DNA of 64,000 nt from a virus: the IMG/VR virus record IMGVR_UViG_3300020424_000002, positions 62,001 to 126,000 of that record. One strand, given 5' to 3'. Positions 57,842 to 64,000 of the stretch are shown one piece after another. The number at the start of each line of letters is the position of its first letter. Position 1 is the stretch's first letter. The position numbers and the translations under genes were made by a program. A model generated the notes under the pieces. The model ran no database searches and was not told the origin of the DNA. It worked only from the letters and a program-made list of their open reading frames with translations.

Positions 57842-57993
57842 CCAAACTTAGCTCCACTGTTAACATCATCTTTCTTTTTCTCTCTAAAAGTAAAGAACCT
57901 TTTAAATCCACCACTTAATCCCCAAACAGTAAATAGATAAACTAAAGTTAGTATACCTATTATTTGTAAGATTGCTTCAATCCATTCTACCAT
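57838..57993 (-). CDS. Small membrane protein
   Basis: A 51-residue protein: MVEWIEAILQIIGILTLVYL is a membrane helix continuing to VWGLSGGFKRFF, followed by a charged tail. It overlaps the upstream gene by 7 bases, and its stop lies in the clamp promoter. Unknown role. Confidence 0.55.
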   Translation of the reverse strand: MVEWIEAILQIIGILTLVYLFTVWGLSGGFKRFFTFREKKKDDVNSGAKFG

Positions 57994-58289
57994 TTGTCTA
58001 AGTTAACTCCTCTAGTATTGAATGTTCCCATTGTTCTACATTCTCTATAATCAAATGGAACACTTACACTATATGGGTCTGATATTCCAGTACCTACCCA
58101 CTCAGCAGTATTGTAAATTGTAGATGGGTTTACATGGTCTAGATATTTGTCAACCCACATATCATTCTTTTCACACCAGTCTTCAATCTCTTCATATGTT
58201 CCATATACAAGTGTACCCATTTTGTATTCACTACCATCTGCATGAAGTACCCTTGCAATTTCTTGATGTGTTATACAGTTTGATGTCAT
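57987..58289 (-). CDS. Phage protein of unknown function
   Basis: A 100-residue soluble protein (IARVLHADGSEYKMGTLVYG, YEEIEDWCEKNDMWVDKYL). No motif recognised. Overlaps the hydrolase gene by 4 bases. Confidence 0.55.
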   Translation of the reverse strand: MTSNCITHQEIARVLHADGSEYKMGTLVYGTYEEIEDWCEKNDMWVDKYLDHVNPSTIYNTAEWVGTGISDPYSVSVPFDYRECRTMGTFNTRGVNLDKW

Positions 58290-58822
58290 TTGTAAAATAT
58301 GTGTTCGTTAATTATTACAGTTTCATTTAGTGAATCTGCCCAGTATGGATTTACATATATCGAATGATAATGTGTTGCACCCTCTGTAATGTCTCCATAT
58401 GCACCTTGTAAGATATCCCTTGCAAGAGTTAAACATTGTACCCAAGTTTTTGAATCCTCTGGGTCGTCTGACTTACCATCACAAAACCAACTAAACTGAC
58501 ATTGATTTCTGATAGGCATCATATTACCTTTCCAGTTTTCTCTCCACTTTGCTTGGTAAACAACACCACAAATATCAGATGGATAATTCATGTGTTGAGT
58601 CCTATTAATAACCACTTGGGAAACTGCAATCTTACCAGCCTTTGGTTGATTACCAGCTTCAAAGTACATGTTCTGTGCAAGACAATATGCATCGTTATTT
58701 TCATCATATGCAAACACTTTGTTAATAAAAAATGATGCAATTATAACTAACATCATTAATCCTATATGAAGTGGAACAAACCACTTAGAATCACTTGACC
58801 AAATTCTCTTTTTCATATCCAC
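58286..58822 (-). CDS. SleB-type cell-wall hydrolase (Hydrolase_2 family) with N-terminal membrane anchor
   Basis: A 178-residue protein. Residues about 13-38 are a signal anchor (HIGLMMLVIIASFFINKVFA). The rest has the SleB/CwlJ features: AYCLAQNMYFEAGNQP (catalytic Glu region), AVSQVVINRTQHMNYPSDIC, NQCQFSWFCDGKS and GATHYHSIYVNPYW. It would cleave peptidoglycan from the periplasmic face without a holin, like signal-anchor endolysins. The start could be the second Met (58816). Confidence 0.85.
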   Translation of the reverse strand: MDMKKRIWSSDSKWFVPLHIGLMMLVIIASFFINKVFAYDENNDAYCLAQNMYFEAGNQPKAGKIAVSQVVINRTQHMNYPSDICGVVYQAKWRENWKGNMMPIRNQCQFSWFCDGKSDDPEDSKTWVQCLTLARDILQGAYGDITEGATHYHSIYVNPYWADSLNETVIINEHIFYK

Positions 58823-59040
58823 GAATACCCCATATTTAATAAATCTTTTTGTTCTTCGATTGCTTTATCAATATCTATTTTTTTAACAGATATCATTGCA
58901 CCATTAGTATTAGTCACTTCAACAGAATCATCTTCAATATTAAAAGTTACTGAATGACCTTCATTATGAAGTGTTCCTTTAAACACCATGTTTGGATGTT
59001 CTCTACATTTTAATGTTTCATGGAATTGTTTTTTATTCAT
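58813..59040 (-). CDS. Small phage protein of unknown function
   Basis: A 75-residue beta-rich protein (KGTLHNEGHSVTFNIEDDSV; GAMISVKKIDIDKAIEEQKD). No family recognised. It follows a gene-free stretch with an inverted repeat. Confidence 0.5.
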   Translation of the reverse strand: MNKKQFHETLKCREHPNMVFKGTLHNEGHSVTFNIEDDSVEVTNTNGAMISVKKIDIDKAIEEQKDLLNMGYSWI

Positions 59041-59060
59041 ATTCTACTCCAAAAACTGGT

Positions 59061-59134
59061 GGGATGGAGAACAGTTATACAAACAAAAGCTGTAATAAAA
59101 GTGTTCTTTTTTGTAATGGTCGTTCTCCTGTCCC
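59061..59134 (-). other. Inverted repeat in a 105-base intergenic gap
   Basis: Arms GGGATGGAGAAC (59061-59072) and GTTCTCCTGTCCC (59122-59134) pair as 8 + 4 bp with a bulge around a 49-base loop. On the minus strand it would form a 5' leader structure for the gene at 59040. A 30-codon frame overlaps it but looks random. Confidence 0.4.
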
Positions 59135-59145
59135 ATACCCGAGCC

Positions 59146-59361
59146 TTAGCCCCTATTATTAAAATAATTTCTTATTATGTAAACTCTAGTATATGCAACT
59201 AAAGTAATGATACCTGTAACAACTGTACCGATTAAAAAAGTATTACTCCATGCAAATACATCTATAAAAAGAAACAACAAAAATACATTAAGAGGGTAGT
59301 TTATAATTAAACCAGTTCCTACTGTAGTTGCAGTTTCTTTATGAATTTCTCTGTTAATCAT
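59146..59361 (-). CDS. Two-helix membrane protein (DUF7220-like)
   Basis: A 71-residue protein with two hydrophobic helices (INYPLNVFLLFLFIDVFAW and FLIGTVVTGIITLVAYTRVY) and a C-terminal VYIIRNYFNNRG. The pattern matches small phage membrane proteins I know as DUF7220. Four-base overlap with the gene upstream. Confidence 0.65.
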   Translation of the reverse strand: MINREIHKETATTVGTGLIINYPLNVFLLFLFIDVFAWSNTFLIGTVVTGIITLVAYTRVYIIRNYFNNRG

Positions 59362-59642
59362 GCTGTTCCTTTTTGATATGCATCAATTAAATCGTCACCA
59401 GTTTTTCTAATTCCAAAGGTGCAAATTTCTTTACCATTCCTTTCCCTAACAATGAGTCCACTGTTATATTCTGTATCAGTAACATATCCATTCTTTTCAA
59501 TATCTGCTTTTGTTTCAGCAGTTTCATAATACATAGATGTTAGTGAATGTGTATGAACAGATTTAATACCATCTGCCCACTCTTCTGCTTCTAATAAGAT
59601 TCTTTGTCTTTGCACCCTATAATCATATTCACCCATTGTCAA
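59358..59642 (-). CDS. Small phage protein of unknown function
   Basis: A 94-residue soluble protein (YRVQRQRILLEAEEWADGIK; IVRERNGKEICTFGIRKTGD). The start may be the second Met (MGEYDYR). Overlaps both neighbours. Confidence 0.55.
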   Translation of the reverse strand: MTMGEYDYRVQRQRILLEAEEWADGIKSVHTHSLTSMYYETAETKADIEKNGYVTDTEYNSGLIVRERNGKEICTFGIRKTGDDLIDAYQKGTA

Positions 59643-59820
59643 AACTCCTTATCCTTGCTGGGATAACTTTATTCCAATTACAATCATCACAAACTCTAGC
59701 ATTGATATCTTCAAGAATTGGTTGTGGATTATTTCCATGACCCTCATATGACCCTGTGCATAAAGCACAAGGTCGAGGAGAACTAGATGACTCTAGTGAG
59801 GTCTTAGATTGTAAAGTCAT
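59629..59820 (-). CDS. Small zinc-finger protein
   Basis: A 63-residue protein from MTLQSKTSLESSSSPRPC. CALC and CDDC, about 30 residues apart, make a four-cysteine zinc site. The start is placed at 59820, 17 bases inside the AAA+ gene end and behind GGAG; the longer frame to 59949 is the AAA+ gene read out of phase. May bind nucleic acid. Confidence 0.6.
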   Translation of the reverse strand: MTLQSKTSLESSSSPRPCALCTGSYEGHGNNPQPILEDINARVCDDCNWNKVIPARIRSFDNG

Positions 59821-60982
59821 CTTTGACATTCTCCTCTTCAAACTTTTCAAAGTGTTCTTCTTGAACATTGACTCCTTCATCAACCTTAGTGTAAAGGTCA
59901 AGGAAGGATGCTTTGGTGTCTTCATCGAATCTTGCAAGACACACCTCAATGGACTTCAACTTGTCGTTGAACATTGAGTATGCTTTTGCAATGTGAACTA
60001 ATCTTCTAGTTGATATCACTTCATCAACTGCACCTTCGTAGAAGGACTTTCTAATGACATCTGCCCAGTCAACAAGTTTGTTTGCAAACTCATCATCGTT
60101 GACACCAAGGATTGCAAAGTCACCTTTGACAATTTTCTTCTCAGTAGTCACTGGTGGATATTCTTGTTCAAGACATATTGCAAACCTTTCAAGGAATGCT
60201 TCGTTCAAGATGTTAGTTCCAATGAATCTACCATCCTCAGAACCTTTACCTTTAGTGTTTGCAGTTGCAACCACTGTGAACCCATCTGCTGGTTTTACAA
60301 ACTCACCAGTTTTCTTGATTAAGTAACCACCACCTTCTAGGATGGATTGTAAACACATAATCTTGTTTGATGCAAGGTCAACCTCATCAAGAAGTAACAC
60401 TGCACCTTTTCTCATTGCTTTAAGAACAGGGCCTTCTTTGAAAACAATGTTACCATTGATTAGAGTATTTGAACCAATCAAATCATCCTCATCTGTCTCG
60501 ATGGTGATGTTAACTCTGAATAACTCCTTCTTGAGTTTTGCACAAATTTGTTCGACCATCAAAGTCTTACCATTACCACTGAGACCAGTAATAAACACTG
60601 GAAAGAAAACTCCAGATTTAAGAATTGACTTAAGGTCTTTGAAGTGACCAAAAGGAACATAGTTATCCATCACTGTAGGAATAACTGAAATATTCTCATC
60701 GAGAACATTCACACCAACAGTAGATGTTGGAACTGGAACTGTCTCAACAGTTTGAACAGCTTGCACTGGAGCTGGTTGAGTATAATTCTCTGGAACTACA
60801 GATTCAATGGAATATGTACCATAACCTGCTTTGAATTGTGGATTTCTAAATAACCACGATGGTTTAGGAATACCTGCTGTAGCACAGATTTTCTTTACTG
60901 TGGATTTTGAAAACTCCACTTGATTAGGAAACTGTTCTGCAGCTGCATCAAGAAACCTATAATGATTTGCATTTAAATTCAT
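59804..60982 (-). CDS. MoxR/CobS-like AAA+ ATPase
   Basis: A 392-residue ATPase. Walker A GLSGNGKT is near 133-140, ETDEDDLIGSNTLING near 158 is a CobS-like insert, Walker B GAVLLLDEVDLAS is near 193, and sensor VVATANTKGKG and arginine finger ERFAICLEQE follow. The N-terminal 100 residues contain a helical DNA-binding-like region. With the VWA protein upstream it forms a CobS/CobT or MoxR-VWA pair, which remodels protein complexes or inserts metals. Such pairs are frequent in T4-like marine phages. Confidence 0.88.
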   Translation of the reverse strand: MNLNANHYRFLDAAAEQFPNQVEFSKSTVKKICATAGIPKPSWLFRNPQFKAGYGTYSIESVVPENYTQPAPVQAVQTVETVPVPTSTVGVNVLDENISVIPTVMDNYVPFGHFKDLKSILKSGVFFPVFITGLSGNGKTLMVEQICAKLKKELFRVNITIETDEDDLIGSNTLINGNIVFKEGPVLKAMRKGAVLLLDEVDLASNKIMCLQSILEGGGYLIKKTGEFVKPADGFTVVATANTKGKGSEDGRFIGTNILNEAFLERFAICLEQEYPPVTTEKKIVKGDFAILGVNDDEFANKLVDWADVIRKSFYEGAVDEVISTRRLVHIAKAYSMFNDKLKSIEVCLARFDEDTKASFLDLYTKVDEGVNVQEEHFEKFEEENVKDDFTI

Positions 60983-61023
60983 AATTTATACCTCACTATT
61001 TTTGAATTTTTTACCATATGTGT

Positions 61024-61053
61024 ATTATACTAAAAAGTGTACCCATCATGCAA
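61024..61053 (-). promoter_or_regulatory. Early promoter, GGTACA class
   Basis: TTGCAT (61048-61053), 18-bp spacer with GGTACA, TATAAT (61024-61029), minus strand. The -35 lies in the last codons of the VWA gene. A GAGG ribosome-binding site precedes the ATPase start at 60982. Confidence 0.65.
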
Positions 61054-63367
61054 CCTTCTTAACGAAGTGTTGAAGAATTTTTCTTTGGGACATTTTGTTG
61101 TTACCCATTCTTTTCATTGCACCCTTCAATGCTTGTTTACTTGCACCAGCTTGTACATCTAAAGTGTCATCTTCTGATACTATACCCATTTTTCTTTTGT
61201 TTAGAATGTAGAACTCTTTGTATCCACTTTTCTCAGTAGTTGGAACTGAGTATCCACCTTCTTTTCTGAATACTTTGTATCCATCTTGTTTTGTATCCCA
61301 GTCTTGATACTCACCACTAAACATGTCAACTGCACTATCGAAGTCTCTGTGAGAGTTCTTACAAATAAAGAACCCAACAGTATCAACACCAGTAGTTTGT
61401 TCAATCCATTTTAGAAGATTATCTGTACCTCTTCTACTACCTTTTTTACAATATGCATAGGTGTTTTTAGTTCTTCTATCGTGGAAGAATTTATCATCAC
61501 TGTATGGAAAACAACCTAGTTGAAAACTTTGACCATCGGTAAGAGTCACAAATTGTAGTTTGTCAATTCCATAGTTGTGTTTGAAATCTGCAATGTAGTC
61601 TCTGATTACCATCAATGAATCGTCAAGTGGTGTGCCACCTAAAGAATAGTCGTAATTTTGACCATAATCTGCTTGGAATCTGTCACCTTTACCAGCACCA
61701 TGGTAGTAATAACTTCTTCCATTACACATTGATTCAAGTTGTGCATTCATAACTACTGCACCCTCAAAGAAATCTTTTTTGTTCATCTTGTCAGAGAATA
61801 ACTCGATAAGTTTGAAGGAAGTCTTAGGATGAAACTTGTATCTATCATATTCTTTTTTTGCAATTAGTTCTCCTAATTCTTGTTCAGCAGCATTATATCC
61901 AGCACCTCTATATGCATCAGTAAATGCATAGACTCTGTGGGGAATACCAACTCTTCTACAGAACATTGTAAGAACTATTGTTTGTTCATAAGTCTCTCTG
62001 ATTACATCGTACATAGACCCAGACCAGTCAACCAACATGATAACACCATGGTTTTTACCATCAGGAATTACAGTTGCTCTTTTGAATATATCATCTTTGA
62101 GTAAATACTGGTGGATTCTTGACATATCAATTTCACCAGTTTTTGCAGACATTGACTTCTTGTATGCATCTGCAGCTTTTCTCATATCAAATTCTTTTGC
62201 CATGTAGTTGATTATGTTCTTATTGAAGTCAAAGAACTTTTGAGTATACTCTCTAGAGTTTGCAAGAGTATCACAATATTCAGATTTTTCTTTTGTAAAT
62301 GAACTAGTAATTTCACTCATCACTCTTTTGTAAGGAAGAACTAAATCTTTGAATTTGATTTCTTTAGAATTGAACTCTATGTAAGCAGGTTCTCTTTCCC
62401 AATTATCCAAATCTTTGTGAAGTTTGTCTTCGTTGTTTCTGAAATTCTTATCAGTGATAGACTCATTAGGTTTGTCTTCTGCATTACCACTTTGACCACC
62501 TTCACCTTCACCACCTTTTAGATTTCTACCTTTTTCTTCTTCACCTTCACCAAGTTCTTCTGATTCGTTCTCACCTTCTGCATCTTCATCGTCAGATTGT
62601 TCACCACCTTTTGTACTATCTTCTTCACCCTTTTCCTCAGACTCTTCTTCTGATTCCATGTCACCACCAATTGAATCTTCTGCATCACCTTCTTGTTCTT
62701 GTTCATCGAAGTCTTGAGGCATTGAATCACCATCACCTTCTGAGGTTTCTACACTTTGTGCAGAAGTATCTGTTTGTGGTTGTAAATCTTCTAACTTAGA
62801 TAACTCATAAAGATAGTCTGCCATCTTGACAACTTTTTCCCAAGTATCCATTTTAGTATCCATCATGGTTACAAGTTTTTGTTCCTCTGGAGAGAACTCA
62901 ACCATAAGTTTGTGACCAATTTTGAAATAAAGATTAATTCTGTCTATGAATGCAAGTTTGTTTACATCATAGTTTTTGACCCCAAAGAAATCAAGGTCGA
63001 CATGTAATTCTTTGTATGCATCGTAGAAGATTCTTCTAAGACCAGCATATTTGTTCTTGATATGTTTTTCTATTCTGATATCTTCTAAAACATTAAGATA
63101 TCCTTTGTAAGTTGCACCTTTTTCACATACTGCATCGTGCCATCCATCAGCTGGAGTAATAAGTGCATGACCAACTTCATGACCCATGAATAAGTCATAT
63201 AGTTGATTAGACATATCGTCTTTAAGAATAGGACAAACTAATTTTCTAGTATCTGGTTCGAAATATGCAGTAGGAACTTTTTTATGTTCTATAATTAAAT
63301 CCTCAGTTGCAAGTAATCTTGCAAGTGAGTCTTTTCTTGTTCTAAGTATTTCTGTATTCGACCTCAT
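61046..63367 (-). CDS. VWA-domain protein, CobT-like, with HExxH motif
   Basis: A 773-residue protein from MRSNTEILRTRKDSL. LFMGHEVGHALITPADGW near 60-77 carries HExxH, and NVLEDIRIEKHIK a possible third ligand. A very acidic Glu/Ser/Gly stretch (about 200-300) links to the VWA domain, with MIDAS MLVDWSGSMYDV near 445 and GGTPLDDSLM. CobT-type VWA proteins pair with the adjacent CobS-like ATPase. The frame to 63403 would translate the early promoter and is rejected. Confidence 0.85.
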   Translation of the reverse strand: MRSNTEILRTRKDSLARLLATEDLIIEHKKVPTAYFEPDTRKLVCPILKDDMSNQLYDLFMGHEVGHALITPADGWHDAVCEKGATYKGYLNVLEDIRIEKHIKNKYAGLRRIFYDAYKELHVDLDFFGVKNYDVNKLAFIDRINLYFKIGHKLMVEFSPEEQKLVTMMDTKMDTWEKVVKMADYLYELSKLEDLQPQTDTSAQSVETSEGDGDSMPQDFDEQEQEGDAEDSIGGDMESEEESEEKGEEDSTKGGEQSDDEDAEGENESEELGEGEEEKGRNLKGGEGEGGQSGNAEDKPNESITDKNFRNNEDKLHKDLDNWEREPAYIEFNSKEIKFKDLVLPYKRVMSEITSSFTKEKSEYCDTLANSREYTQKFFDFNKNIINYMAKEFDMRKAADAYKKSMSAKTGEIDMSRIHQYLLKDDIFKRATVIPDGKNHGVIMLVDWSGSMYDVIRETYEQTIVLTMFCRRVGIPHRVYAFTDAYRGAGYNAAEQELGELIAKKEYDRYKFHPKTSFKLIELFSDKMNKKDFFEGAVVMNAQLESMCNGRSYYYHGAGKGDRFQADYGQNYDYSLGGTPLDDSLMVIRDYIADFKHNYGIDKLQFVTLTDGQSFQLGCFPYSDDKFFHDRRTKNTYAYCKKGSRRGTDNLLKWIEQTTGVDTVGFFICKNSHRDFDSAVDMFSGEYQDWDTKQDGYKVFRKEGGYSVPTTEKSGYKEFYILNKRKMGIVSEDDTLDVQAGASKQALKGAMKRMGNNKMSQRKILQHFVKKVA

Positions 63368-63373
63368 GTAAGT

Positions 63374-63403
63374 ATTATATGAAAAAATGTACCTATAAGT
63401 CAA
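63374..63403 (-). promoter_or_regulatory. Early promoter, GGTACA class
   Basis: TTGACT (63398-63403), 18-bp spacer with GGTACA, TATAAT (63374-63379), minus strand, directly adjoining the tRNA-Asp 3' end. It starts the VWA/ATPase unit. Confidence 0.75.
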
Positions 63404-63478
63404 TGGCGGTCTCTAGGAGAATCGAACTCCTCTCTCTGCCGTGACAAGGCAGTATTCTTACCGATGAACTAAGAGACC
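63404..63478 (-). tRNA. tRNA-Asp (anticodon GTC)
   Basis: Acceptor GGTCTCT/AGAGACC, D-arm GTTC/GAAT, anticodon stem CTGCC/GGCAG with loop TTGTCAC (anticodon GTC), T-stem AGGAG/CTCCT with TTCGATT. Discriminator G and encoded CCA end at 63404. All arms pair on the minus strand. Confidence 0.95.
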
Positions 63479-63775
63479 ATCATTATTTAGTAGAATTATC
63501 TCCATTTGTTCTAGGGTAACACCCTATTCTATCACCGAGTCCTTCTAGTGAGGCCTTACCTCAATTTTATCTAGGTCAATAGGCAGTGACCATAATGTGA
63601 CTTCGTTTTAACCCAATCCCACCACTACTAATGGATTTCATGGAATCATTTCAAACTATGGGGATATCTGCTGGAGTCTTGTCATTTTACAGATTTTAAA
63701 CGATATCCTCACTTCGTTTTTTCTCCTCTCAACCAACCTACCAACACAACGAGGAGTTCAATCACACGATAGAAT
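63479..63775 (-). other. 297-base leader region without gene
   Basis: Between an early promoter and tRNA-Asp I find no frame longer than about 10 codons behind a ribosome-binding site. The minus-strand transcript contains short inverted repeats (GGGTGTTACCC near 63518; GAGGTAAGGCCTC near 63552). It may be a tRNA precursor leader or a small RNA. Confidence 0.4.
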
Positions 63776-63805
63776 ATTATATGAAATTATGTACCTATGA
63801 GTCAA
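63776..63805 (-). promoter_or_regulatory. Early promoter, GGTACA class
   Basis: TTGACT (63800-63805), 18-bp spacer with GGTACA, TATAAT (63776-63781), minus strand. It lies across the stop of the partial gene at 63795 and points to the tRNA-Asp leader. Confidence 0.75.
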
Positions 63806-64000
63806 TTTTTTCTATATTAAAATAGTTTGCCCACCACTGTCTAACTGGTTCAGATGATGCTGTAGTATTAGTTGTTGATGGGTCTGGATTAGGTATTAAA
63901 TCTCTCCATCCACCTTCTTTATTAGTACCTTGCGTACCATGGGATTGTAGTTCCATTTCTTCTGCTTGAGTTGTATACCATATTGGTGCAGTATACCTAT
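63795..64000 (-). CDS. C-terminal part of an unidentified phage protein
   Basis: The last 68 codons of a gene entering from beyond the window. The sequence is polar, with TTQAEEMELQSHGTQGTNKE and a C-terminal SSEPVRQWWANYFNIEKIDS before TAG at 63795. No domain recognised; the 5' part is missing. Confidence 0.6.
   Translation of the reverse strand, partial: RYTAPIWYTTQAEEMELQSHGTQGTNKEGGWRDLIPNPDPSTTNTTASSEPVRQWWANYFNIEKIDS

Noticed and set aside
59041-59145. Glutamine or other known riboswitch before the 75-residue gene
   Set aside because: The inverted repeat does not carry conserved riboswitch core bases that I recognise; it is kept only as a repeat.
1-64000. CRISPR arrays, insertion sequences, integrase or attachment sites
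   Set aside because: No spaced direct repeats of 20-40 bases, no transposase or integrase motifs and no terminal repeats were seen; the two tRNAs look like phage tRNAs, not integration sites.

Overview
The window is a stretch of a T4-like (straboviral, myovirus-type) phage genome that is AT-rich and densely packed with overlapping genes. Nearly every gene lies on the minus strand. Diagnostic T4-type genes are RNase H, DnaG-type primase (gp61), NrdA/NrdB, DnaB-type helicase (gp41), UvsX, family-B DNA polymerase (gp43), RegA, both clamp-loader subunits (gp62, gp44) and the sliding clamp (gp45). The AT-rich composition, the 2OG-Fe(II) oxygenases, Hsp20, the CobS/CobT-like pair and the CsgG/CsgF genes fit marine myophages of the HTVC008M type. 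These infect small AT-rich marine proteobacteria such as SAR11 or OM43. The host is inferred; nothing in the window identifies it directly.

Layout. 0-5.2 kb: early/unknown genes, RNase H and tRNA-Ala. 5.2-12.6 kb: a tightly coupled nucleotide/redox operon (primase, nrdA, 2OG oxygenase, nrdB, membrane cytochrome c, glutaredoxin, zinc ribbon, nuclease, alternative oxidase). 12.6-17.6 kb: a spanin-like pair, an acyl carrier protein, a ferritin-like di-iron protein and conserved phage proteins. 17.1-31.4 kb: late genes read from TATAAATA promoters. Many of these proteins carry a short N-terminus resembling the capsid-targeting sequence of T4 internal proteins, attached to enzyme domains (kinase, nucleotidyltransferase, ParB-like, PAP2 phosphatase). 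31.5-42 kb: small early genes, then helicase, UvsX, DNA polymerase, lysozyme, peroxiredoxin and Hsp20. 42.3-49 kb: a late operon with CsgF, CsgG, two curlin-repeat proteins, a secreted FecR-domain protein and a CHASE2 adenylate cyclase. 49-51 kb: an A-type Fe-S carrier, RegA and gp62. 51-55.8 kb: a DNA-modification cassette (P-loop kinase, ParB-like protein, TET/JBP-type dioxygenase, C5-cytosine methyltransferase, further 2OG-like protein) placed between gp62 and gp44. 55.8-57.5 kb: gp44 and gp45. 57.5-64 kb: small proteins, a SleB-type hydrolase, the AAA+/VWA pair and tRNA-Asp.

Regulation. Three promoter types can be read on the minus strand. Eight early promoters share a TTGACA-like box, an 18-bp spacer with an invariant GGTACA, and a TATAAT-like box. 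A second set has TTGACA with 16-17 bp spacing and drives replication genes. T4-like late promoters (TATAAATA or CATAAATA) precede structural genes and the curli operon.

The most interesting candidates are the curli/FecR/adenylate-cyclase operon, the group of probable capsid-packaged enzymes, the 5mC-oxidising cassette inside the replisome cluster, the phage cytochrome c plus alternative oxidase, the GGTACA promoter class, and a tandem 11-bp repeat array beside the only plus-strand gene.
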